From: Nitrosospira sp.
Lineage (GTDB): Bacteria > Pseudomonadota > Gammaproteobacteria > Burkholderiales > Nitrosomonadaceae
Assembly (NCBI GenBank): GCA_030453055.1
Contig: JAKDLC010000103.1
Span: 1 to 7,133, forward strand
Direction of reading: 5' to 3'
DNA length: 7,133 nt
Positions 1 through 7,029 of the stretch are shown here, piece by piece; position 1 is the first letter of the stretch, and every line of letters begins with the position of its first letter. A program made the translations under genes and the position numbers. The notes under the pieces were generated by a model that had not been told where the DNA came from, did no database searches, and saw only the letters and a program-made list of their open reading frames with translations.

Positions 1-76
1 CAAGAATGTATCCAATCTATTTTTGTTTAAACTGTTTAGTTTTTAGGTTGTTTGCTTTATCAGCATGGGGTTCACA
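1..76 (+). promoter_or_regulatory. AT-rich leader upstream of the efflux operon
   Basis: This is the only non-coding stretch in the window. About 18 of its first 64 bases are G or C, in sharp contrast to the GC-rich genes that follow, as expected for a promoter or leader region. It contains an 8-base palindrome, GTTTAAAC (25-32), overlapping a second small inverted repeat, AAAC-T-GTTT (29-37). These could be part of a regulator operator, but AT-rich DNA yields such repeats easily. I found no -35/-10 pair with acceptable spacing. TATTTT at 18-23 and TTTAGT at 35-40 are only partial -10 matches. The promoter may lie further upstream, outside the window. Confidence 0.35.
67..70 (+). promoter_or_regulatory. 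Possible ribosome binding site favouring the ATG at 77
   Basis: A GGGG run sits six bases before the ATG at 77. The alternative in-frame ATG at 65 is preceded by T-rich sequence with no purine-rich Shine-Dalgarno element. This favours the downstream start, although GGGG is not a canonical AGGAG match and the run overlaps the upstream ATG itself. Confidence 0.4.
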
Positions 77-1318
77 ATGGCAGTCGCCAGCTATAAAAAT
101 AAACTTCTCGATTCCTTGGCGAAATCCGGCTCGATCGCAGCCATTGCATTGATGGTGACCGTTGCGTTGGCCGCATGTACCGAAAACAACCAGGCGTCCG
201 ATCAGCCTGCCGCCGGTGAGGCGCTTCCCGTCAGCGTGATCGAAGTGCAGCCTACCAGCGTGCCGATCAGCGCCGAAGCCGTTGCGCAAACCGAAGGCGC
301 CAGGGAAGTCGAAATACGCCCTCGCGTGGGCGGCATCCTGCTCCAACGCCTGTATGAAGAGGGCGCCGCGGTAAAAGCAGGCCAACCCATGTTCAAGATC
401 GATCCCATTCCTTACCGGAACGCCCTGGCGCAGGTAAGAGCGCAACTCGCCGAACAGAAGGCTCGTGTCGAACAGACGGGGCGCGAGGAAAATCGCCTGC
501 GCGAATTGCTGGCCGCGCAGGCCGTCAGCCAGCGTGAGTATGACAACGCAGTCTCGGAGAATGCGATGGCAAAGGCGGCCCTGCAGCAGGCGGAAATTCG
601 CGTACGCGACGCCGCGTTGAATCTTTCCTATACGACCGTGACCGCGCCGGTGAGCGGCATATCGGGCCGCTTCCGGTTCTCCGAAGGCGCGCTGGTGGAA
701 GCCTATAACAGCTTGCTGACGACGCTCGTGCAGCCGTCGCCGATATGGGTGCGCTTCAGTCTCTCCGATAACGAACTGGCAAAGCTTGGCGGCCCGCTGA
801 ATGAACAAAGCGTGAAGGAAGTGACGTTGATATTGCCCAATGGCGCCGAGTACGCAGAGAAAGGGAAGCTTAATTTTGCCGCCAGTCAAATCGACCCCAC
901 ACTTGGCACGCAACAATTACGCGCCACATTCGATAACAAGGATCAACGCCTGCTGCCGGGACAGTTTGTACGGGCGCGCGTCACCACGGGAGAACGCGAC
1001 GGCATTTTTCTCGTACCCCAGATTGCGGTACAGACATCGGATCTGGGCAAAACCGTCTATGTCGTCAACGACAAAAACGAAGCGACGATACGGCCGGTGG
1101 TGGCCGGCAACTGGACAGGCCGCGACTGGGTGATTCTCGAGGGGCTCAAAGCCGGTGATAAAGTGATAGTCGATAACCTGATCAAACTTCGCCCCGGTAC
1201 GCCGGTCTCACCCCATCCATCCCACGGGCCGGGAGAAACTCCTCCTCCGCAGGCCGCGCTTCCGGTTCAGTCCAATCCCGATGGGCAGGCAGCGAGGCGC
1301 GGGCAGCAATCATCATGA
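77..1318 (+). CDS. RND efflux periplasmic adaptor (membrane fusion protein) 1, AcrA/MexE-like lipoprotein
   Basis: This is the periplasmic adaptor that bridges an RND pump to an outer-membrane channel. From the ATG at 77 it has 413 residues, a usual length for AcrA-type proteins. Visible parts in order are: a lysine-containing n-region and hydrophobic signal ending in the lipobox LAAC, with Cys34 the likely lipidated residue; a first lipoyl half around 78-109 (PRVGG...EEGAAVKAGQ...FKIDP); a charged Ala/Gln/Glu-rich coiled-coil hairpin around 113-185; a second lipoyl half around 186-210 (TAPVSG); then beta-barrel and membrane-proximal regions with LPGQFVRARV. The hairpin tip carries Arg140, Leu144 and Ser151, the R-x3-L-x6-S pattern known from AcrA for TolC docking. 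The tail is rich in Pro, Gln and Gly. An in-frame ATG at 65 would add four residues but lacks a ribosome binding site. The stop overlaps the next gene's start (ATGA), so pump 1 is its obvious partner. The family call is firm; the substrate is unknown. Confidence 0.96.
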   Translation: MAVASYKNKLLDSLAKSGSIAAIALMVTVALAACTENNQASDQPAAGEALPVSVIEVQPTSVPISAEAVAQTEGAREVEIRPRVGGILLQRLYEEGAAVKAGQPMFKIDPIPYRNALAQVRAQLAEQKARVEQTGREENRLRELLAAQAVSQREYDNAVSENAMAKAALQQAEIRVRDAALNLSYTTVTAPVSGISGRFRFSEGALVEAYNSLLTTLVQPSPIWVRFSLSDNELAKLGGPLNEQSVKEVTLILPNGAEYAEKGKLNFAASQIDPTLGTQQLRATFDNKDQRLLPGQFVRARVTTGERDGIFLVPQIAVQTSDLGKTVYVVNDKNEATIRPVVAGNWTGRDWVILEGLKAGDKVIVDNLIKLRPGTPVSPHPSHGPGETPPPQAALPVQSNPDGQAARRGQQSS

Positions 1319-4300
1319 CGCGATTCTTCATTACCCGGCCGATTTTCGCATCGGTATTGTCCATTATCATCGTGTTGGCCGGCTTGGCCGCCGCGATGCA
1401 GCTGCCCATCGCACAGTATCCCCAAATCGCGCCGCCTACCGTATTGATCACCGCGACCTTCCCCGGCGCGAGCGCGGAGACCCTGGCTAAAACGGTTGCC
1501 GCGCCGATCGAGGAGCAGTTGAGCGGTATCGAGAATCTGTTGTATTTCAGTTCCAGCTCTGACTCGAGCGGGACCCTGACGATTACCGCGACCTTTGAAG
1601 TCGGCACGGACATCGATGAGGCGACTTTCAATGTCAGCAATCGCGTCAATATCGCCTTGCCGCGCTTGCCGGAGGAAGTTCGACGCACCGGCGTCGTGGT
1701 GCAAAAGCGTTCCAATGACATTCTCATGGTTTTCATGCTGATCTCCAAGGAGAAAGGAAAGTATGACCCGCTGTTTCTAAGCAACTACGCCACGCTTAAC
1801 GTCCTGGACGAGCTAAAGCGCGTCAAAGGCGTAGGCGACGCAATGGTTTTCGGGGGGCAGGATTATTCCATGCGTATCTGGCTGCGCCCCGATCGCATGG
1901 CGCAGTTGGGAGTCACCACTTCGGATATCGCCGCGGCCATCCGGGCGCAAAATGCCCAGTATGCCGCGGGCAAGATCGGCCAGGAACCGGCGCCGGCGGA
2001 TCAACAATTGATTTATACGGTGACCGCGAAAGGCCGGCTGCTCGAACCTGAAGAGTTTGGCGACATCATTCTGCGCGCCGAGGGTCCGCAGGGCGTACTT
2101 CGTCTCAAGGACGTGGCGCGCATCGAACTCGGCGCACAAAGCTACAACGTACGTACGGCATTGAATGGCCGGCCCGGCGCGGGCATCCCCATCTTTCTGC
2201 AACCGGGCGCAAATGCGTTGGCTACGGCCAACGCACTCGTCGCCAAGATGGACGAGTTGAAGCAGCATTTTCCGGAAGGCATGGATTACGTCATACCTTA
2301 CGATACGAGCTTATTCGTTAAAGCTTCGATGTGGGAAGTCGTCAAAACGCTCGGCGAGGCGATGGTACTGGTTATATTGGTCGTATACCTCTTCCTGCAA
2401 AGCTGGCGCGCCACGCTGATCCCCATTGTCGCAGTGCCTATTTCCCTGATTGGCACCTTTGCCGGTTTATGGGTGTTCGGCTTCTCCATCAATACGCTCA
2501 CATTGTTTGCCATGGTGCTGTCTATCGGGATCGTGGTGGATGATGCGATAGTGGTGCTGGAAAACATTGAACGGTTGATGGACGAAGAGAAACTGTCGCC
2601 GCTGAAAGCCGCCATCCGATCCATGGAACAGGTTGCGCGCGCGGTGGTTGCCATCGTATTGGTGCTGTGCGCGGTGTTTGTGCCCGTGGCTTTCATGGGG
2701 GGCATTGCCGGCGAGCTATACCGCCAGTTTGCCGTGACAGTCGCGGTCGCGGTAACCATTTCAGGGATAGTGGCGTTAACCCTCACGCCGGCGCTATGCG
2801 CAATCTTGTTGAAACACACCCATGGCGAATCCGCGTTCTTCCGCGCATTCAATAGCGGGTTCAGGCGCTTGACCCATTTTTACATTGGCATGGTTACGAC
2901 GACCTTACGGCACAAAATTATCGGCGCGTTCGTTTTCTCGGGCATTATCGTCCTTTCCATCTACCTGATTAAGACCGTTCCCAACAGCTTTGTGCCGCCT
3001 GAAGATCAGGGTTATGTGGTGACAGCAACGATTTTGCCGGACGGCGCAACGCTGGCCCGAACGACCAAAACCGCTGAGGCGGTGCGCGCCGCCATTGCGG
3101 AAGATCCGGCGGTAACCCACCAGTTTGTGGTCAACGGCTTCGATTTGATCGGCGGCGGCAATAAGACCAGTGCGGCGACCATGTTCGTTACATTCAAAGA
3201 CTGGTCGGAGCGCACAACCACGGCGGAGGACATTGTCAACAAGCTGTCCGCTATCGGCATGGCGCAGTCTGATGGCATAGCGATAGCGTTCAACCCGCCC
3301 GCTATCCGCGGTCTGGGTACCGCCGGGGGCTTTGAGGTCTATGTTCAAAGCCGCGCTGGTGCAAGTCCCCTGCAATTATCGGGCGTGGTGAACAATTTCA
3401 TCGATGCGCTCAACCGGGAACCGCGTCTCGCCGGCATCAATACTTTTTTCCGCCCTACGGTGCCGCAATTCTTTATCGAAGTGGATGAGGCCAAGGCGAT
3501 TTCGCAGGGAGTAGCGATTGCCGACATCTACGCCACCTTGCAAAGCACCATGGGTTCGCTCTACATCAACGACTTTAACAGGTCCGGGCGTACCTACCGC
3601 GTACAGTTGCAGGCAGAGCCCCAATATCGCATGCAACCGGAAGATCTCGGCAGGGTATATGTGCGCTCGCAATCCGGAGAGATGATACCTCTGTCAGCCC
3701 TGAGCAAAATCAGCACGGTCGTCGGTGCGGAGCAACTGGAGCGTTATAACGCGCTTCTTTCCGCGAAAATAATGGGCAGCGGCGCACCAGGCGTGAGTTC
3801 GGGCGAGGCCATCGAACTGGTCGAAGAAATTGCGGCAAAGAATTTGCCTGATAACTACCAGATTGCCTGGACGGGTCAGGCCTACCAGGAAAAACGCACC
3901 GGTTCGGCGGCGATTTTTGCTTTCAGTTTCGCCATCATCATGGTCTTCCTCATCCTGGCCGCGCAATTCGAAACCTGGGCGCTGCCGCTGGCGGTGATCA
4001 TGGCCGTGCCCTTCGCGGTGACAGGCGCACTGCTTGCCGTTTTAGTACGTGGCATGCCAAACGATATTTATTTCCAGGTAGGCTTGATCACGCTCATTGG
4101 CCTCGCGGCAAAGAACGCCATTCTGATTGTCGAATTCGCCAGCCAGAAAATGAGGGAGGGAATGCCGGTTACGCAAGCGGCCATTGAAGCCGCGCGTCTG
4201 CGCTTTCGCCCGATCGTCATGACCTCCATGGCTTTTATACTGGGTATCCTGCCGCTCGTATTCGCCACCGGGGCGGGCGCCGCCGCCCGTCAGTCCATGG

Positions 4301-4443
4301 GTACCGGAGTGTTTGGCGGCATGCTGCTCGCCACTTTTGTCGCCACGATATTCATTCCCCTGTTTTTTACCTGGCTTACCCGCAAGCAAGCGGGCAAGCC
4401 AACCGAAGAACTGCAACCCGAAACAGCGGATGTGAGGACATAG
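1315..4443 (+). CDS. RND multidrug efflux pump, inner-membrane HAE-1 family permease (AcrB/MexF-like), pump 1
   Basis: This is the proton-driven inner-membrane pump, expected to work as a trimer and expel hydrophobic or amphiphilic compounds. Its 1042 residues match the family (AcrB has 1049). The start FFITRPIFASVL is the classic first-helix entry. Helix 1 lies around 10-28, a large periplasmic loop follows, helices 2-6 lie around 342-498, helix 7 around 535-556, then a second large loop, and helices 8-12 around 865-1025. The proton-relay residues are all present: Asp409 and Asp410 in helix 4 (GIVVDDAIV), Lys933 in helix 10 (GLAAKNAIL), and Arg963 and Thr970 (RFRPIVMTS). These correspond to AcrB D407, D408, K940, R971 and T978, so the protein looks functional. 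Phrases such as YDPLFLSNYATLNVLDELKR resemble MexF-type pumps. The start overlaps the preceding stop by ATGA, with only a distant GAGG (1294-1297), so translation is probably coupled. The substrate cannot be inferred. Confidence 0.97.
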   Translation: MTRFFITRPIFASVLSIIIVLAGLAAAMQLPIAQYPQIAPPTVLITATFPGASAETLAKTVAAPIEEQLSGIENLLYFSSSSDSSGTLTITATFEVGTDIDEATFNVSNRVNIALPRLPEEVRRTGVVVQKRSNDILMVFMLISKEKGKYDPLFLSNYATLNVLDELKRVKGVGDAMVFGGQDYSMRIWLRPDRMAQLGVTTSDIAAAIRAQNAQYAAGKIGQEPAPADQQLIYTVTAKGRLLEPEEFGDIILRAEGPQGVLRLKDVARIELGAQSYNVRTALNGRPGAGIPIFLQPGANALATANALVAKMDELKQHFPEGMDYVIPYDTSLFVKASMWEVVKTLGEAMVLVILVVYLFLQSWRATLIPIVAVPISLIGTFAGLWVFGFSINTLTLFAMVLSIGIVVDDAIVVLENIERLMDEEKLSPLKAAIRSMEQVARAVVAIVLVLCAVFVPVAFMGGIAGELYRQFAVTVAVAVTISGIVALTLTPALCAILLKHTHGESAFFRAFNSGFRRLTHFYIGMVTTTLRHKIIGAFVFSGIIVLSIYLIKTVPNSFVPPEDQGYVVTATILPDGATLARTTKTAEAVRAAIAEDPAVTHQFVVNGFDLIGGGNKTSAATMFVTFKDWSERTTTAEDIVNKLSAIGMAQSDGIAIAFNPPAIRGLGTAGGFEVYVQSRAGASPLQLSGVVNNFIDALNREPRLAGINTFFRPTVPQFFIEVDEAKAISQGVAIADIYATLQSTMGSLYINDFNRSGRTYRVQLQAEPQYRMQPEDLGRVYVRSQSGEMIPLSALSKISTVVGAEQLERYNALLSAKIMGSGAPGVSSGEAIELVEEIAAKNLPDNYQIAWTGQAYQEKRTGSAAIFAFSFAIIMVFLILAAQFETWALPLAVIMAVPFAVTGALLAVLVRGMPNDIYFQVGLITLIGLAAKNAILIVEFASQKMREGMPVTQAAIEAARLRFRPIVMTSMAFILGILPLVFATGAGAAARQSMGTGVFGGMLLATFVATIFIPLFFTWLTRKQAGKPTEELQPETADVRT
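4434..4438 (+). promoter_or_regulatory. Shine-Dalgarno sequence for the outer-membrane factor gene
   Basis: GAGGA lies within the last codons of the RND pump gene, six bases before the GTG at 4445. Its good spacing supports GTG as the true start. That start also places a lipoprotein signal right at the N-terminus. It is the clearest ribosome binding site in the window. Confidence 0.7.
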
Positions 4444-4444
4444 C

Positions 4445-5827
4445 GTGCAAGCCAGAATTCCATTATTACTTTCAAGCTTGCTCATGGCGTCCTGCGCCAT
4501 GGGGCCCGACTATTCCCGGCCGCCCATCGACACCGTGGAAAGGTTTCGCATGACGCAAACGGAAGGGCAATCCATCGCCAATCTTCCCTGGTGGAAGCTC
4601 ATTGACGACCCCGAGCTGCAACGGCTCATCAACCAGGCTTTGGCGGAGAACAAAGACCTCAAGCAGGCGGTGGCGAGTGTCGAGGAACTCCAGGCGCGCT
4701 TGAGCATCGCGCGCATGGACTTCCTCCCCCAAATGGAGATGGACGCCAATGCCCCGGCGTTCGGCACCCTCGGCGGGTTCGGCTTTCCGGGATTCCCGAC
4801 GCCGTTCAGCTATTTCGGACGGGCAAACCTGAATTGGGAAATAGATATCTGGGGCAGGATCCGCCGGTCCAGTGAGGCCGCGTTTGCCGATCTGATGGCA
4901 CGCGAGGAGAATCGGCGGGCGATAGTGCTGACATTGGTGAGTTCGGTGGCGCAGTCCTATTTCGATCTCTTGCAATTCGATATGCAGCTGGACATTGCGC
5001 AAAACGCCCTGCGTTCATGGGAGGAGTCGGTCGCCCTTGCCAGGGCGCAATTACGCGGTGGGCTGATTCCCCGGCTCGATCTGGATCAGTTCGAGGCGGA
5101 GCGAGCCAACGCGGCGGCCAGGGTGGCGGAACTCGTGCGGCAGATGGCCCAAAAGGAAAATGAACTAAGCGTTTTGTTAGGGAAAAACCCGGTATCCATT
5201 CAGCGAGGCCGTTCGCTGCCGGAGCAGTTGGTTCCGCCGGAAGTGCCCCCCGGCCTGCCTTCCGAATTGCTGGAACGGCGTCCCGATATTCTGCAGGCGG
5301 AAAAAGCACTGGCGGCGGCTACCGCCAGAATTGGCGCGGCCAAAGCGGCACGATTCCCCAAGCTTTCGATTACCGGTCTTCTGGGGGTAGCCAGTCCGGC
5401 GCTATCGAATCTCCTGCTCTCCGGCAGCCAATTTGGCGCGGGCGGCCTGGGGCTGGCGGGGCCTTTGCTGAACGCGCAAAGTCTGGGTTTCGAGCAGCGG
5501 GCGGCGGAGGCCCAGGCAAGGCAGGCATTGGCCCAGTACGAGCAGACCATCCTGGTGGCGTTCAGGGAGGTAGAAGACGCCCTGGCGGCTGTTCGCACCG
5601 CAAATGACCAGCAGAAGGCGCAGCGGGAGCAGGTCGACGCGCTGCGCTCGGCTTTGCACGTGGCCGAGCTTCGCTACAAGGGGGGCATTACGAGCTACGT
5701 GGACGTGCTACTTGCCAAACGCAATCTGTTCGCTGCCGAAAATGCGCTTACGGCGACGCGCCGCCTGCATCTGGTGTCAGTCGTTCAACTCTACAAGGCG
5801 CTGGGCGGGGGTTGGTCGCCGGGATGA
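4445..5827 (+). CDS. Outer-membrane efflux lipoprotein, TolC/OprM family (NodT type)
   Basis: This is the outer-membrane channel of the tripartite pump, expected to trimerise into a beta-barrel with a long periplasmic alpha-helical tunnel. It has 460 residues, typical of the family. A short hydrophobic signal ends at SLLMASC with Cys17 as the likely lipid anchor (Met at -3 is slightly atypical), followed by the characteristic MGPDYSRPP. An LPWW segment and the family signature NWEIDIWG (130-137) follow. The two OEP repeats show the paired pattern: the helix entry QLRGGLIPRLDLDQ near 204 mirrors RYKGGITSYVDVLLAKR near 411. RRPDILQAEKAL (from 278) with ARFPKLSITG marks the start of the second repeat. 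The GTG start comes one base after the pump 1 stop and is backed by GAGGA. The stop overlaps the second adaptor's ATG. It is the only channel gene in view and may serve both pumps. Confidence 0.95.
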   Translation: MQARIPLLLSSLLMASCAMGPDYSRPPIDTVERFRMTQTEGQSIANLPWWKLIDDPELQRLINQALAENKDLKQAVASVEELQARLSIARMDFLPQMEMDANAPAFGTLGGFGFPGFPTPFSYFGRANLNWEIDIWGRIRRSSEAAFADLMAREENRRAIVLTLVSSVAQSYFDLLQFDMQLDIAQNALRSWEESVALARAQLRGGLIPRLDLDQFEAERANAAARVAELVRQMAQKENELSVLLGKNPVSIQRGRSLPEQLVPPEVPPGLPSELLERRPDILQAEKALAAATARIGAAKAARFPKLSITGLLGVASPALSNLLLSGSQFGAGGLGLAGPLLNAQSLGFEQRAAEAQARQALAQYEQTILVAFREVEDALAAVRTANDQQKAQREQVDALRSALHVAELRYKGGITSYVDVLLAKRNLFAAENALTATRRLHLVSVVQLYKALGGGWSPG

Positions 5828-7029
5828 TCGATGTGGCTGCCACTATTCGCATTAGCGCCGGGCTGCTCGTTGTCCTGCTCGCCGGCTGCTCCGAAAAAGC
5901 GCCGCCGAACCCGGCGCCGCCTGCCCCTCAAGTGGAAGTCATTACCGTAACTACTCAAACGGTTCCGGACGAACCGGAGTTTATCGGGCAAACCGAGGCC
6001 TTTCGTCCGGTGGAGATTCGGTCGCAGGTAACCGGGATCATCAAGGAAATCTTTTTTACCGAAGGCCGGAATATCAAAAAAAACGATCGGTTGTACCTGA
6101 TCGATCCTGTGCCGTTCAAAGCAGCCTATCTCAGCGGCAAGGCCAGAGTGGCGGAGGCTCAGGCCCGGCTGGTCAAGGCTGAACAGGATTTGGCCAGGGT
6201 GAAGCCGCTTCTCGAGCAACAGGCCGTCAGCAGAAAAGACGTCGATGACGCCGAAGCCGGATTGTCGGGCGCCAAAGCCGCACTGGAAGCCGCGCAAAGC
6301 GATCTCGTCAAAGCGAAATTCGATCTGGACAATACGCTGATCACCGCGCCCGTGAACGGCCGGATCGGTCGCAGCCAATTCTATGAAGGACGATTGGTCT
6401 CCGCCCAGACAACCCTTTTGACCACCATCGATCAGCTGGACCCCATGTACGTGAATGTAAGCGTTCCCGAAACCTATCTCCTCCGCCGGCGCCGCGAACT
6501 CGCCGAGCATAGGGTCCGGAGGCCGGACATTTTTCAATTGCACGGCGTGATGACCTTTTCGGATGGGAGTGTGTATCCCGAAGAAGGGATATTGGACTTC
6601 TCGGCCGTCTCCTTACAGCCTGCGACGGGGACGCTGCAGGCGCGATTCGTGTTTCCCAATCCCGAGGGAGGTTTTTCTCCCGGGCAATCCTACTTTTACC
6701 CTGGGCAGTTCGTCAAAATTCGCCTCAAGGGTTATATCCGGCCCGATGCGATCCTCATCCCGCAGCGAGCCGTTCAACAGGGCCCCACGGGGTCGTTTGT
6801 CTATGTGATCGACAAGGAAGACAAAGCGGAGCTTCGCCCGATTCAGGCCAGCACGTGGCATGAGAAGGAGTGGCTGATCGAAGATGGGCTTCATCCGGGA
6901 GAACGGGTAGTGGTGGAAGGGTTTCACCGGATTCAGCCGGGAATTCAAGTGAACGCCGTTCCCTATCGGAATGGAACGACTTCTTCTAAAAGCCGTCCGC
7001 AGGAACAAGGCGCACAGACGACGCCATGA
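5824..7029 (+). CDS. RND efflux periplasmic adaptor (membrane fusion protein) 2, AcrA-like lipoprotein
   Basis: This is a second adaptor, clearly of the same family as the first but well diverged. It has 401 residues from the ATG at 5824. An in-frame TTG at 5812 would extend it by four residues, but the ATG makes a tight ATGA overlap with the channel gene and gives a normal signal. The lipobox LLAGC puts the lipid anchor at Cys22. A first lipoyl half (EIRSQVTGII...LIDPVPFK) is followed by a long Ala/Lys/Glu-rich hairpin, a second lipoyl half (ITAPVNGRIG), and beta-barrel and membrane-proximal regions. The hairpin tip has Arg125, Leu129 and Ser136, again the TolC-docking R-L-S pattern. Compared with adaptor 1 it carries an Arg-rich segment (Arg221-Arg233) and a repeated PGQ (286-288 and 293-295) where adaptor 1 has one. 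It overlaps the pump 2 start by ATGA, so pump 2 is its likely partner. Substrate unknown. Confidence 0.95.
   Translation: MIDVAATIRISAGLLVVLLAGCSEKAPPNPAPPAPQVEVITVTTQTVPDEPEFIGQTEAFRPVEIRSQVTGIIKEIFFTEGRNIKKNDRLYLIDPVPFKAAYLSGKARVAEAQARLVKAEQDLARVKPLLEQQAVSRKDVDDAEAGLSGAKAALEAAQSDLVKAKFDLDNTLITAPVNGRIGRSQFYEGRLVSAQTTLLTTIDQLDPMYVNVSVPETYLLRRRRELAEHRVRRPDIFQLHGVMTFSDGSVYPEEGILDFSAVSLQPATGTLQARFVFPNPEGGFSPGQSYFYPGQFVKIRLKGYIRPDAILIPQRAVQQGPTGSFVYVIDKEDKAELRPIQASTWHEKEWLIEDGLHPGERVVVEGFHRIQPGIQVNAVPYRNGTTSSKSRPQEQGAQTTP

Noticed and set aside
1..60. Specific sigma-70 promoter with -35 TTGTTT (23-28 or 48-53)
   Set aside because: No -10 hexamer with a reasonable match occurs 16-18 bases downstream of either candidate, so a positioned promoter is not supported.
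17..916. 299-codon open frame on the minus strand opposite adaptor 1
   Set aside because: It lies opposite a gene with complete family domains. Its translation is rich in Arg, Gly, His and Phe with no recognisable domain, as expected for an antisense shadow of GC-rich codons.
2298..2852. 184-codon minus-strand frame rich in Thr, Ser, Ala and Met
   Set aside because: This composition is typical of the antisense of hydrophobic membrane-helix codons. It sits opposite helices 2-6 of pump 1.
4379..4394. Small hairpin CCCGC-AAGCAA-GCGGG near the end of pump 1, considered as a terminator
   Set aside because: The stem is only 5 base pairs, no T-run follows, it lies inside coding sequence, and the next gene begins about 50 bases later with a good ribosome binding site.
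1315..4443. Heavy-metal (CzcA/CusA-type) RND pump as an alternative identity
   Set aside because: Helix 4 reads GIVVDDAIVVLENIER and the overall signatures are those of HAE-1 drug pumps, with the AcrB-type Asp-Asp pair and Lys in helix 10. No metal-pump signature was recognised.
5791..6543. 250-codon open frame on the minus strand opposite adaptor 2
   Set aside because: It is fully antisense to a well-supported gene, has no recognisable motif and has shadow-like composition.
77..7029. Recent duplication of an adaptor-pump pair as the origin of the second system
   Set aside because: The two adaptors share family motifs and the pump N-termini share about 23 of 34 residues, but the adaptors are too diverged outside conserved motifs, including different insertions and tails, for a recent tandem copy.
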